The notes under the pieces are model-generated. The model was given only the letters and a program-made list of their open reading frames with translations. It had not been told where the DNA came from and made no database searches. The position numbers and the translations under genes are program-made. Shown here in pieces: positions 1 to 11,828 of a stretch of DNA of 30,540 nucleotides. The DNA is taken from contig JNEM01010779.1 of assembly GCA_000697335.1 (NCBI GenBank), forward strand, positions 1-30,540, written 5' to 3'. The stretch comes from Conidiobolus incongruus B7586 (taxonomy: Eukaryota > Entomophthoromycota > Entomophthoromycetes > Entomophthorales > Conidiobolaceae). Position 1 is the stretch's first letter. Every line of letters begins with the position of its first letter.

Positions 1-273
1 ATTATATAGAATGATAGATTTTAAATTTTAAATTACAAAAATCTTAATATAATTCAAAAATATTAAATAATAGAATAAATTGAATGTTAATTTTACATAT
101 ATTCAATGTTAAGAAAATAATGATAATACAGTGGAGCTTATTTGCTTTATATATGAATTAAATATTATGAATTTATTTAAATATATAAATATAGCTTTAA
201 GGGTTTTCTTCATGAAAAGTGTATTATATTATGTATATTATAAAATATATTATTAGAAATTGAGTTTAAATAT
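1..273. other. AT-rich 3' flank of SVF1-like gene
   Basis: No gene is visible. This is AT-rich sequence lying downstream of the minus-strand SVF1-like stop codon, so it should hold that gene's 3' untranslated region and polyadenylation site. No conserved signal stands out from the background. Confidence 0.5.
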
Positions 274-1519
274 TTAACAGTAACTAAGTTCATAGAATAA
301 GTCACCCTGAATAGTGTCAACAGATTCACCTTCTTTAATGGTCAAAGTGGCAGGTTGATAATATTCATAAATATAAGGCTTAGTGATAAAGGCCTGAATG
401 ATTTTTCTGATAAAGTAAGGAAGATTGGAAATAACATCAACACGATCATATAATTTTAGTGCGCCAGCTTGCAAATCAAAGCTGATCTTCTCAGCTTCAG
501 TGTCTAGTTGTCCATCTTTAATACCATAAGAATCAAACTTAAAGCTCAATTTGTTGGGAACAGTCAAGTCAGTTTCGGGATCCTTGGATTTATCGAGGAG
601 TTGTAGTTCAGATTCAGCAGTAATTGTATACAAACGTCCTTCTCTGTATACTACAGTGACATCGATGGCTCCATTATAATTATACTTGGATGGTGGGTAG
701 TATTGTAAAGAAAGTAAGTTAATATTATCACCTCTAAAATATGTAAAATAACTGGTTGAAAGAACAGAATAAGGCTTATCTCCAATGGTAGCATGGACAA
801 AAAAACCCTGATTGGTTAATTGATAAAGCCTTCCTTTCAATTCTCCTTCAGTAACAGCTACATGACCTTGAACTTGGTTAGAGTAGATGAGACCATGCTT
901 GACTGCTCCACTAGGTTGGTTAGTACCAACATATGAAGTTCCGTCAGAGCCGATTTGAACACCATCATCATTACAAACAAAACTAAATTCACCTTGTAAG
1001 CCACTTTGATCTTTGAACTGTACTTTATAGGTGGATACATTAGTATTTGAATCGGTAGTTCTTTTATACGAAATTCTATCACATTCAGCGCTCAATTTAT
1101 CTTTAGAAGTGACGAAAGAGCTTGAAGAACAAGTAATTGTTCGGAATTGAGACTTATCACCGTCAATAATATTATAAGAAATTTGTACGTTATGAATCCA
1201 ACTAAAAACAAATCAGATTAAAAATAACAGTATATTGAAGAAAAACTTACCCAACAACAGCGAAAGCTAATTGGAAGAACATAAATTTGTTATCTTGGGT
1301 GATAAAATAAAATGATTGGGTTTCAGTTGCAGCATTACTAGGAACTTTCCATGTTAAATCTTTTTGTGATAAAGAAGTATAATAAGGCTGGCCTTTAGTT
1401 ATTCTATCTTTTGCAGGAGTTACTATAATCTAGGGTTAATAATTAAAGGATTAAGAGCTGAATATAGGTATACCGATTGGTCCAACAGCCATTATTGATA
1501 ATTCAGGTTCTAACTCCAT
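274..1519 (-). CDS. SVF1: SVF1-like lipocalin-fold protein (survival factor 1 family), 3 exons
   Basis: The model joins exons 1519-1474, 1422-1251 and 1201-274, with introns of 51 nt (1473-1423) and 49 nt (1250-1202), giving 381 aa. The ATG at 1519 sits in ACCATGG and is directly preceded by an in-frame TAG. Residues 25-30 (KGQPYY) and the following K-D-L-T-W and ETQSFYF stretch match the start of the first lipocalin-like domain of yeast Svf1; two tandem beta-rich halves fill the protein, ending in a G-D-L-F-Y-E-L strand. In yeast, Svf1 supports survival under oxidative and cold stress and has been linked to ceramide transport from ER to Golgi. The N-terminus lacks the amphipathic helix that begins yeast Svf1. 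Family assignment is from remembered motifs, and the exon joins are supported by phase and GT-AG ends. Confidence 0.82.
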
Positions 1520-2743
1520 GGTGAATAGCTAATATTGATATTTATATGATAAACAATTTTATCAATGAGAAAAATTAAGTAACACGCGATCATTCAAATT
1601 CAAGTCAATATTTTTTGTTCAAAATCGATAAGTGCAAATTCAATTCATTTAACTCGTAATTTTTTGGATATTTGATGATCCTGAGCTTGTGGGGGAAAAG
1701 TATGATTGGATACTGGGTATTTTGAACCAAAATGAAGACTTGGCCTGACATTAGATTAAATGTTCAATTGGTATTGGATTAAATTTTATCGTACTATGTA
1801 ATAAGGTAATCTATTAACATATCCATGGTCAAAATAAATGGTTTCCTTATGTGGTTAGCTAATTAGACTCAGCAAATAATATAATGTCATATATTGCTTT
1901 ATCATAATTTATACTTGTAGCACTTGCGTAACTTTGTAGTAATTAATAGTCTTTGTTTTTGTTCTTTATGTTTTTTCATGTTTAATTTATTTTCGGGATA
2001 ATAGATTTGACATTCCACATTTCGGAAAATCAAGTAATCCCCTAAAAAATCAAGTTTGTAAACTTTGGAAATAGCTTATATGAAGAATATTTGATTGAAA
2101 AATATATTAATCAATTGAGCTTCAGAAATTATCGCACTTCACATGTATACTATATTTTCAAATATTTGATTATCATATTTATAAATAGTTTATGTATTAT
2201 TTCTTTGTTGTATAATACAATAACTTGATATAATTCTATAATAGATTTACTCTTTCGAAAATATCTCTCATTAATTTATGAATTTTTTATAAATTTAGAT
2301 TTTTACATATTAATAATTTTATTTCAATAATTATGTTTTTATATTAATTATCCACATCTCTATATGATATATGAATATTTTAAGAGATATTTAACATCTT
2401 TAACATTATGTCTTTGTTATGATGAACTTTAATACTGGAATTTATTATATTAGCCATAATTAGTTTGATGAATGATTGTAATAACCAGTGATTTAAGAAT
2501 ATGATCAATAATTCAATAGATAAAAGGAAATATACTATTTTCAATAATATTTTTAATAGAAATACTACATATTTAATATCAAACATTAATATATTTAAAT
2601 ACCTAACGGTTATAATCAAAATTATATAACACTATTATTTATACCAAATATAATGCTTTTATTATATTAATTTATATACAATCAGATTAAAACAAGTTCA
2701 AGCCTAATAAAATTAGTATTTATTAAATCTCAAAATACAGTTG

Positions 2744-2765
2744 ATATATATATATATATATATAT
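2744..2765. repeat. (AT)11 microsatellite
   Basis: There are eleven uninterrupted AT units, flanked by TTG and TGCAA. It is a simple sequence repeat in the SVF1/TOK-A intergenic region. Confidence 0.95.
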
Positions 2766-3892
2766 TGCAAATAATAATATTCTAATCGAGACCTGAAATT
2801 AAATAATATGGTGTTTGTAAATTTTAAACAGACTAATGTTTTGATTGAAATTAATTAATTATACCATTTTTTTACTTCAATGTCGGAATATATTAATTAT
2901 ATCAAATGTAGCTATTTCAAATATATATTTCTATTGATGTGGAATTGAATAATTTCCGTATATATGCCTATTAAACAATATTAATAGATAAGACGCCTGG
3001 ATATTTGTTTAATTCGAAGTATCTACCTTTTTATAGCAAAAATATTTAATAGATTAATGAGGTTCATCAATCACATGTTTGCTATTGATAACAGAAATAT
3101 ATCATTTAAAATATTCCTTATTTGATACATTTGATAAAGTATAATATAGTAATAAAATTATTAGCAATTGCTCAAAAATATTCATAATTATATATTATTT
3201 ATAATTAATTTAAATGAATTGCCTATTTTTACCTATGTAAATTGAAAAAAATAGTAACTGCTAAAATCAATATTAATTCTGTATCAAAATGAGCATGTTA
3301 AACTAATAATTAATCTATCTATGTTTATACCCATTTTTAGTTTTAAATTTGAATTGTATTTTGTTGATAAAAGTGCTAAAATTTGCATTTAAATTTCGGA
3401 ATAAATTCGTACTTTGATGCTTTGGAATTATGATGATTTGGATTGAACAGATTGATAAAGTAATTCAAATATAAACTCTATTTATGATTATCTCTTATTA
3501 TTCCTTATATTTTAATATCAACTAACTTATTAAACCTAATATAACATAAAATTAAATCAATTGCGGTACTTATAATAAATTATGTAACTTTTAATATAAT
3601 TTAAACATAAATTTGTAAACTTTTCTTGAGTTGTATTTGAAAATTGTTCAATCAAATAATTAATCAAATTTTTTTCTGATTTTTTCCGATAATTTAATTC
3701 AACTAACTAATCTAATTTGAGAAGTTAACAATTTTAATATAATATCATGTTTTAACTTATTAATCAAATGGTATAATATAAAATCACTTCGGTATATTTC
3801 TTCATATAATCCACTATTCTAATAATAGTATAGAGGTTTGTGTTTAAAGTCTTAAACTCAATCACCACATATACCACTATTGACTGGTACAT

Positions 3893-3901
3893 TATATAAA
3901 T
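3893..3901 (+). promoter_or_regulatory. TATA-like element upstream of TOK copy A
   Basis: TATATAAAT lies 174 nt upstream of the TOK-A start codon. The same word occurs upstream of broken copy D (18491) and a close variant upstream of copy B (9827), which is why it is listed despite the AT-rich background. No transcript data support it. Confidence 0.3.
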
Positions 3902-4074
3902 GGTTTATAATGTATTAGTTAAAATGGCTCTATATACCTTATACATATATCATATTTAAAGCGAGTTCAATTATAGCTTGTGTGACTAGAATATTTGCTT
4001 AATTAACTAACATCCTTTAAAGTATTTCATTCAGTAAACTTTGATTTGAGATTTCTTGATTAAATTAGTGAGAA

Positions 4075-5814
4075 ATGGGTCCCAATCAAGAGATTAGCTA
4101 TGACTATCACTCACTTCGTCAGCTTCCAATGTTCGCTGGACTGTTGGCTCCACTGTGTGTGTTGTTGAGTATTCCTCCGATCTCTGGCAGCTGGGAGTCT
4201 GATGATTTCATTTCCAATATAAGAGATTTCCAAGACAATTCAACCATTTTGACTTTATTAAGTGTCGGTTTAATCTGCCTTTTATTCGGGAATATTGCAC
4301 TATTATTCCGATTTTTAGAAAGACATGTTGTATCGAGCACGCTTTTAAGTATATTTGGCTATTTCATGAATTTCGCTTTAACTTTGGCTGCTGTATTGTA
4401 TTTTCGATTTACATTTGTATTAGCTTCAGGCAAAAAATTTTCTGGAGAATACTATGCCGCTTATGCTTCATGTAGCATTTCTTTTATAATTTCTCTATTT
4501 TTGATGATCGATTTCTTTAAGAATAACAACTTGAAGGGTAGAGGCAGTGGGCTTTCTAGACAGCAGAGAGTATTGGTTTTTATGGCACTTTTGGTAGCTA
4601 TCTGGGCTGTTTTGGGTGCTTTGGTGTATGGTAAATTGCATGGATGGACTTTCACTAGAGGAGTGTATTTTGTGTTAGTCACCACAACAACCATTGGATT
4701 TGGTGATTATGTTCCTAAATCTGTTCCTGCTCAGGCATTTTGTATCTTTTATGCTGCAATTGGTATCATTATGATGGGTATGTTTATTGCGTTTATCCGT
4801 TCCGTAATTCTCGAATATTTTGAAAATAAGTACCATGAAAAATTAGAAAACATGAATGCTAAAAAGCTGGATAATTTGACATCTTCTAACTTTAGAACAT
4901 CTTCAGAAGAAAAAAATCCAGTATTTGTAGAATCCCCTGCTAAACCAACAAAAACTAAAACAGCTCAAGAACATGAAACTGAACTGAAGGACGCTCAAAT
5001 AAGCCAATACATTAGACAATTACAATTTTCAAGTATTGCTCTGTTATTATTTTGGTAATTTTATTTCAAATAATTGGATTAAATTATATTGATTGATTAT
5101 TAGGTTTTTGGGAGCTGCTATTTTTTCATGGGTTGAAGAATGGGATTACTTTAAAGCTTTTTACTTCTGTTTCATCTCTTTTACTACAATTGGTAATATG
5201 ATATATCTTATCATTATTTAAATTATTAATAGATTTTAGGTTATGGTGATGTTTCTGTGAGCACATTCCCTGGTGTTGTTATATTTTGTGTCTATGTACT
5301 TACTGGTTTAGTTACAATGGCTTATTTCATTTCTGTTGCTACTGAGCTCTTCTCTTTTGTAATAGATAGAAATAGTGATATAGTCGAAAAAAAGAGGAAA
5401 TTGAAAACCAGTTCTAATGAAAATCTAAAGGGTAGTCAAATCAATTCTCCAGTTGGAGACCCTACTAGGAATTTGGCTCTGGTGGAAGCATTAGAAAAGG
5501 ATACAGGAAATGAGGAGAAGGATTTGATTCGAAAACTACTCACAATGACCGAATTCTATCATCAAGAAGTATCATATTTCATCAAAAACATTGCCGAAGA
5601 TGAAGAACATTATCATCTAAATGAAGATGACAAGTATCCCCCTATCATTCAGAAATTGTCTAGATATGATAAAATTTATAGTCAATTGATTGCTTTATGT
5701 CAGACAAAATTAAGTGGAAAATATGTCATCGTTGATGAAATAGTGGAACCACCGGCATTGCATAGATCTCCTATTAAGAAGAGTGAATCAGCAATGCCAT
5801 TATTACCTCAGTAA
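4075..5814 (+). CDS. TOK1: TOK-type two-pore outward-rectifier potassium channel, copy A
   Basis: Exons 4075-5054, 5104-5192 and 5240-5814 give 547 aa; the introns are 49 nt (5055-5103) and 47 nt (5193-5239). The product is a plasma-membrane K+ channel subunit with the fungal TOK layout of eight membrane segments and two pore loops. Hydrophobic segments lie near residues 19-39, 58-80, 88-113, 127-148 and 165-184, then pore loop 1 with filter TIGFGD (206-211), a segment near 219-246, a linker, a segment near 318-336, pore loop 2 with filter TIGYGD (355-360) and a last segment near 367-393. A cytosolic tail of about 150 residues follows. In yeast, Tok1 passes outward K+ current above the K+ equilibrium potential. 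The start ATG is in GAGAAATGG and aligns with copy B. Intron 1 lies in segment 7; intron 2 splits the first Gly codon of the second filter. No defect is seen, and it is likely functional. Confidence 0.93.
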
Positions 5815-6544
5815 TTATTCATTTTCATTACCATTAAAATTATTTAGTTCAATAATAAATTATAAAATTTAACCATATAAATAGGATTATATATCTCAAC
5901 TATAATTTAATATATAAATATATACAAAGTTCAAATAGAATAGTACTTTTAAATTACTAAATTATATTATACTTTTTGAACGAATACTCTATTAAATAAT
6001 TATGTCCGTTGAAAATATTATTTTGAGTGTTATAAAATGTGAAATAATTGAATTTTATATTATAGATATGATAATATATTTATAAGAAACTGTTGTCATG
6101 AATATATGAAATTTATTTATGAATAAGAATTATTTATATTAATAATAATAACTTTAAACTTTAATTAAGCCAGTTATGTTAATATTGATAATACAAAAAA
6201 TTTATTTTATTTTTGTATTGTGCTAAATATAAAATTATAACTACTCTCTACTATATATTATATTCACCAGATAAAAAGTTTATACATTTGAAAATTTTAC
6301 CTTGATATAATTTGGAAATAATAATTTTATTAAAAATAAAAATAATCTAACTTATTACAGGTTGAATGAATGAAAATATGAATATTATATTAAATATTCG
6401 ATTGATTATATTAAATTTAATATCTACAATCATATTTAGTTATTAATCTTATACCATAAATGAAACACGATTATTCGTATAACTAGAAAATTGTTTTCAA
6501 AGCAATATAACATTTATAATTGGATTTATTAATATATATTATAT
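5815..6544. other. Intergenic region between convergent TOK-A and NIF3
   Basis: This AT-rich spacer of about 730 nt lies between two convergent genes, so it should carry both 3' ends. No coding, RNA or repeat signal is visible above background. Confidence 0.5.
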
Positions 6545-7608
6545 CTATATTATCTTTAAAGGATCTTCATCAATCTTACTTACTACAACTTGAATTCCTT
6601 CAGAGTTTGTAGGGTTTAATAAGGAAGTGAGGTTGGGTTTTAATACTTGTTCCAGGTATCCTCGCTCAGTATTGGTATGTTCACCTATATGAAGCTAATT
6701 AATAATTAATTCAATAGGATAGTTTTTTAAGCTTACACAAAATTACACTAGTTCCTTTGGCAAGAGCAGCCAATACATCATGATGAGACATTTCACCAGT
6801 AAAATATAAATCAGCCTTGGATGGCATGAGAACAGAAGAACCCGATCCAGCACAAATGCTAACTGTCTTAATAGTTGGATCAATGCGATGATTAGATGAT
6901 GTAGCTAGGCGAACTAATAATCAATGTTAATTTTAAATTAGAGTAAAACAACTGAATTTATAGTTCAAATACCATGTTTTAAATTTAAATGAGACTTGAT
7001 GTGTGAAACAACTTCATTTAAAGTCTTAGGCTGATCATAGGTGAAAATGATTCCAACACCGGTTCCTTCTTGGCCTGGTGGGGGATTATCATGCAATTTA
7101 ATTGGATCACACTTTCCACTTCCTCCTAATCCCTGAGCTAACCAGTTATTGACTACAAAGGACTTTAGTAACGTAACCTAAATTGAAGAAATAGTTAAAT
7201 TTACTTCCATTAGCACAATTATCCATAGCAGAATGGGGTGAATAAATAGAAAGACCGTTGGCAATAGTTTTTAATACGATGGATTGCTTAACATCAGCAA
7301 GAGTTAATTGCTTAAGTTTTGAAAAAATTGGAGGATGGTATGCAACAATGACTCCAACATTAGGATCATTAATGGCTTCATCCAGGGTTTCTTCAGTCAA
7401 ATCAATAGTCAAAAACACTTTATTCGCTGAAGGTCGAGGTTTAGGATTTTCTATTCTTCCAATTTAATTTTATATGTAAACAATGTCAACAAAATTTCAT
7501 CATACCAACAAGTAAACCAACATTATCCCATGTATGATCGGCTAGAGCCAATGGAGACCAACGTTCCATTGCCTTAATAACGTTACTCAATAAACTGATT
7601 TTACTCAT
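6545..7608 (-). CDS. NIF3: NIF3 / DUF34 family metal-binding protein, 5 exons
   Basis: Exons 7608-7506, 7450-7205, 7152-6973, 6913-6737 and 6684-6545 give 281 aa, close to yeast Nif3 in length. The introns are 55, 52, 59 and 52 nt, all GT-AG and all inserted after the first base of a codon. Motifs appear in family order: W-D-N-V-G-L-L (27-33), YHPPIF (72-77), YSPHSAMDN (104-112) then NNWLAQGLG, a glycine-rich C-A-G-S-G-S (197-202), TGEMSHHD (215-222) and EHTNTERG (237-244). In the YbgI/NIF3 family, His, Asp and Glu residues in these motifs bind a two-metal centre; H73, D111, H221/H220 and E242 are the likely equivalents. The family is conserved across life, but its cellular reaction is poorly defined; a cyclohydrolase or metal role has been proposed. 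The start is the only ATG giving the N-terminal family helix. The gene lies divergent from TOK-B and convergent with TOK-A, with no obvious functional link. Confidence 0.93.
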
Positions 7609-9662
7609 TGGTAAATTCTAATGAATGTTGCTAATATTATAAATTAGATTAGAATTTCATTAATATAAGGTTTATAAACTCAAAAACATGTCATTGAATT
7701 TGAATAATTTATATTAAAATATATTTTTATCTTATATAATTACATACTTAATTAAATAAAAAAAATATAATAAATCCCAAGTGATATTAATTAAGTTGTT
7801 AATACTGTCTAGTAAATTTACGATATTATGGGAAATTCCTCAATTTATTACAAGAACTTTAATGACATCATCAACAAATATGAAAATTATTTCAAAATAT
7901 TAGTTCAGAATTTAAAAATGTATTTTGTAGATATAAGGATAAAAAAATTTGATATATATATATATGTGTGTTGTTTTATTATGATTATGACCTTAATCAA
8001 AGTTTCAAAATAAATCTAAGATCATTTTCACTCAAAATACTCAATTCAAAAAGTTTGTAAAGTTATTAATATTATTCATTAAATGAATTTCGATCAAAGG
8101 TGACATCTTTTGTGGAAATTGATAAATTGGAATTTTTATTGATTTATTTTTATAATCATTAATATAATTTTACTAATTATTACTTTTAAATTCAGTTGTA
8201 TTATTAATTTTTATAATTATATAAATATATACTTGACAACACCTAATTTTACTATTTTTAATCAAAATAATTGAAAAATTTTGAAAAAATATTAAATATT
8301 TAAATTTGATAAAATGCTGATAATATATATTTTTAAAAAAAATAAATTATTCATAATATATTTCTATATTTATATGGGTTATATCAATGTATGGTTTTTG
8401 CTCAAAATATTGTAATAAGTATGTATTTAACTATAAACTTTAAATTTTTACTAGACTATATATTTAGATTGATTTTATATATTAATTGATATTGTTAAAA
8501 TATCTTGCTTTAATTATCATTATTAATCAACTCAGTATAAAACGGGGAACAATCAGCATCTGTTATTGGATAGTTGAAAAAGATTCCTATGACACTATTC
8601 TAAAAGATAATAATAGGCATTTAGGAACATCACAATACCTATTCACAAATTGAATGGATTTATTTTCATTTCAGAACCTATTTTTAAAATCTAAATAATT
8701 TGAGAATGGCCAAAATAATAATTTTTTATTAATAATTATTTCAAATATAACTATTCATATTATTTTCTTTGACTTGATTTTTTTTTCAAAATTTTAACAA
8801 TTTCAAAATATTTTTGAGAAATAGTTTATTATAAAAATTAAAAAGAATTTGATGTGAGTGATATATACCAAGCCGTAGTTATATTTTAATACTTAAATAC
8901 ATTGAGTAAATATTAGCTTTAATAATAAATTAGTAATTTGTTCTCTAAACCTCGATGTTATAGCTGATAAGTCTTTTAGTGATAATTTGCAAAGAAAATT
9001 TAAGTTTGTAATAAATAAGCTTTCAAAATCAGCTTAAAATTGATTTGAAGGACATATGAAATGTTGAGGATGAGAGTTTGATTTAGGCTGATTGAATCAA
9101 GGGTTTGTTAATAAATAAACCGGTTGGATAAATTGTACTACCATCAAATGAAAAATGGATATCAATATCTGGAACGTTATAAAAATAGCTTCAATTTTGT
9201 TAGTTCATCTATTATTAATATTCTAATAGTGCTATATAACAATGGATGGTGTTATTATTACAATAATATATTTGATATGTATTGATTTATTAGAGTATAA
9301 ATAATAAGAAGATCAAATCAAAAAACTGAATGTTTATCAGGATCACAGGGTTAACAATTATGATGTAATGCCACATTTGATCTGAGTGGTAAAAATTACT
9401 ACTTTAATAAAAGTAATATTAATAGGCGATTCTAATTTAACAAAATCTTGAAGAATATAATCTTATTTTCCATTTTATTAAATAATTAAAAATGGCGATA
9501 TTTAAATCAACAAATGCATTAAATTCATTACGTTATAGTAATTTTGAATTGAATAAAGTTACTGCAATCATGGATTTTAAGACTTTCAAATGACCCTAAT
9601 TGCTGATACCAATATCAAGGCGACGACTAAAATGAATGATATTGATAATGCAGATCTGTCGC

Positions 9663-9686
9663 TTTAGATAATAGTCGTTATCTAAA
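9663..9686. other. Perfect 9-bp inverted repeat upstream of TOK-B
   Basis: TTTAGATAA (9663-9671), a six-base spacer TAGTCG, and TTATCTAAA (9678-9686) form a perfect inverted repeat about 380 nt upstream of the TOK-B start. It could be a dimeric protein-binding site or a cruciform, or chance in AT-rich DNA; the less AT-rich spacer makes it stand out. Confidence 0.4.
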
Positions 9687-9826
9687 AAGATGATTGGTTA
9701 AAATTAAACCCATTAACTTGGATTATCGGTAGTAATCTATTTTTACAAATATTTTCACAATCACAAGTTCTAAATTTAGTATTCTCAATTGTATAAATTT
9801 GAAATGCAAGTTCATTAATCTTGGTG

Positions 9827-9835
9827 TATAAATAC
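9827..9835 (+). promoter_or_regulatory. TATA-like element upstream of TOK copy B
   Basis: TATAAATAC lies 240 nt upstream of the TOK-B ATG and is followed by a pyrimidine-rich CTCCTCTCACTC tract, a combination typical of fungal core promoters. A similar TATA and CT-rich arrangement occurs at 21187. The distance to the ATG implies a long leader if it is used. Confidence 0.35.
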
Positions 9836-9895
9836 TCCTCTCACTCTTTGTTGAACTCAGTTAATTATTCTTTTTTAATTTCTTTTACCTATGAC

Positions 9896-9913
9896 AGGAA
9901 TTTTTAAATTCCT
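9896..9913. other. Perfect 8-bp inverted repeat in TOK-B 5' region
   Basis: AGGAATTT, a two-base spacer TT, and AAATTCCT form an 18-base near-palindrome about 155 nt upstream of the TOK-B start and about 70 nt past the TATA-like site. If transcription starts near the TATA, it would lie in the leader and could fold as a small hairpin, or it may be a dimer-binding operator-like site. Confidence 0.4.
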
Positions 9914-10066
9914 ATCGCATCATTATTGATTGTCTGATATCATTGCCAGCATCATATCTCCATATCATCCTTTAACTCTATATATTTAGATAGATATCTA
10001 TTCACTTTCCAAGTTCGCAGTTACAATTGAACTCTAGATTCTGAGAATTAGTTCAGTTAATACAAA

Positions 10067-11828
10067 ATGGGTGTCAATCAAAATAATCGTTATGATTATA
10101 GTTCTCTACGCCAAATTCCGATGTTTGCTGGGGTTCTTGCACCAATATGTGTATTATTAAGTATTCCTCCGATAACAGGTAGTTGGGTATCTGATGACGA
10201 TGATGTGTTAAATTACAAAGATCGTCAATTTCAGACTGATCCAACCATTTTAGGACTATTGTGCACTGGCTTAATATGCTTATTTATAGCGCACATTACT
10301 TTGTTATTGCGATTTTTAGAGAGACATATTGTATTTAACACTTGGGTGAGCATTATTGGGTATTTCTTAAATTTTTGCTTTACCTTGAGTGCGGTGTTAT
10401 ACTTTCGTTTTACCTATACTTTAGAAAAAGGTAAACATTTCGCTGGGGAATATTATGCAGCTTATACTTCTAGCATAATTTCATTTATGATCTCTCTATT
10501 TTTGATAATTGACTTTTTCAAGAACAATTATTTGCGAGGCAGAGGCAGCGGACTTTCTAGAAACCAACGAGTACTAGTATTTATGTCAATTTTGGTAACT
10601 ATTTGGACTGTAATTGGTGCATTAGCCATGGGTTCTTTTGAAGGTTGGACATTCACCAGAGGAATCTACTTTGCTTTAGTCACTATGACGACCATTGGCT
10701 TTGGAGATTATGCACCATCATCTACCTCAGCTCGAGCATTCAATATTTTTTATGCAGCAGTTGGTATTATTATGGTGGGTATGTTTATTGCTTTTATCCG
10801 CTCTGTCATACTCGAATCTTTTGAACATGCGTATTATGAAAAGTTGGAGAAAATCGGCACTTTGGGCTTGGATAACTTTTATTCATTAACTTTTCAATCC
10901 GCTTCTAAGGATACAAAGTCACCTGAATCTTCTCCAAAATCTATTGGGGAAAAATTGCAGCATACACCAACAGTTCGCGACCAAGAAAAAGAGTTGAAGA
11001 AAGCTCAGCTTGCTCAATATTTTAGACAATTACATTTTTCAGCATTTGCATTATTTCTATTTTGGTATGTTTTCTTTTATGTAATAGTACTTTTTGATTA
11101 ACCCCGGATTTAGGTTTTTAGGAGCCGGAATTTTCTGTTGGGTTGAAGGCTGGGACTATTTTACAGCTTTTTACTTTTGTTTTGTCTCATTTACAACTAT
11201 TGGTAAATTTATGAAAATAAGTGGTTTTATTGAATATCTAATTATTTTTTTATTAGGATATGGTGATATTACTGTGAAGCCATTTGAAAGTGTAGTAGTA
11301 TTCTGTGTTTATTCGCTTGTTGGATTAGTCACCATGGCTTATTTTATTTCTGTAGCTACAGAATTATTTTCGTGTCTTATTGACACTCATGGCGATAGAA
11401 TCGAAAGAAGGCGAAAGAAGAAAGCCACCAGATCCATGATGGATAAAAACTCAAGTTCTGTGAGTTCACCAGTTGGTAATCCTAGTCGTGATATCGAATT
11501 AATTGAAGCCCTAGAGGTAGATACGGGTGATGAAGAAAGAGACTTGATCCGAAAATTACTTACAATGACCCAATTTTACCACCAGGAAGTGTCACATTTT
11601 GTCAAAAACATGGTAGAAGGATCTCAGGATATCTATGATGAAGCTGAATCAAATTCTATCCAGCTTCAAAAAATGGAGAAATACGAGAAGTTATATAGCC
11701 AATTGATTGCTTTATGTCAGAAAAAGCTGGAAAGTCAGCAATCTACCCCATCTGAACTACGGGAGCCTCCTTCAATTCATCTAGCTGGTACAATGAGAAG
11801 CGAATCCGCAGAACAGCTTATTCCATAA
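10067..11828 (+). CDS. TOK1: TOK-type two-pore outward-rectifier potassium channel, copy B
   Basis: Exons 10067-11064, 11114-11202 and 11257-11828 give 552 aa; the introns are 49 nt (11065-11113) and 54 nt (11203-11256), at the same positions and phases as in copy A. The eight-segment, two-pore TOK plan is repeated, with filters TIGFGD (209-214) and TIGYGD (361-366). Over the first 40 residues it shares 31 with copy A, and later differences include a three-residue insertion in the first extracellular loop (V-S-D-D-D-D region) and a divergent linker between the two pores (about 262-310). The cytosolic tail keeps the block from SPVGNPSRD to HQEVSHFVKN (433-480) and the EKYEKLYSQLIALCQKKL block (503-520). 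The start ATG in ACAAAATGG aligns with copy A. The open frame runs on through intron 1 in another frame, but splicing is needed for the second pore. It is likely functional; TOK channels probably act as dimers, so A and B could co-assemble. Confidence 0.93.

Larger units (their letters stand above)
1520..4074. other. Intergenic region between divergent SVF1-like and TOK-A genes
   Basis: No gene is seen in these 2.5 kb. The stretch must hold both promoters, since the flanking genes diverge. It contains a pure AT dinucleotide run (2744-2765) and a TATA-like site at 3893-3901. The only longer open frame (2380-2619, minus) is AT-driven low-complexity sequence with no family resemblance. The base composition falls visibly away from the SVF1-like gene, and no tRNA-like A and B boxes were found. 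Confidence 0.5.
7609..10066. other. Intergenic region between divergent NIF3 and TOK-B
   Basis: These 2.5 kb have no supported gene. They hold the NIF3 promoter side and, at the right, a richer promoter-like block for TOK-B with a TATA-like site at 9827 and two perfect short inverted repeats (9663-9686, 9896-9913). Short open frames at 7828-8013 and 9492-9593 show no family resemblance and look like chance. Confidence 0.5.

Noticed and set aside
2380-2619. 79-codon minus-strand open frame
   Set aside because: It is made of Ile, Leu, Asn and Phe as AT-rich DNA would give by chance, and has no family motif or splice-supported context.
7828-8013. 61-codon plus-strand open frame beginning M-G-N-S-S
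   Set aside because: The first residues faintly recall the TOK start, but nothing after them aligns with a channel, and the composition is that of AT-rich noise.
9492-9593. 33-codon ATG frame upstream of TOK-B
   Set aside because: It is short with no recognisable family, and an upstream position before the TATA-like site argues against it being a leader peptide of TOK-B.
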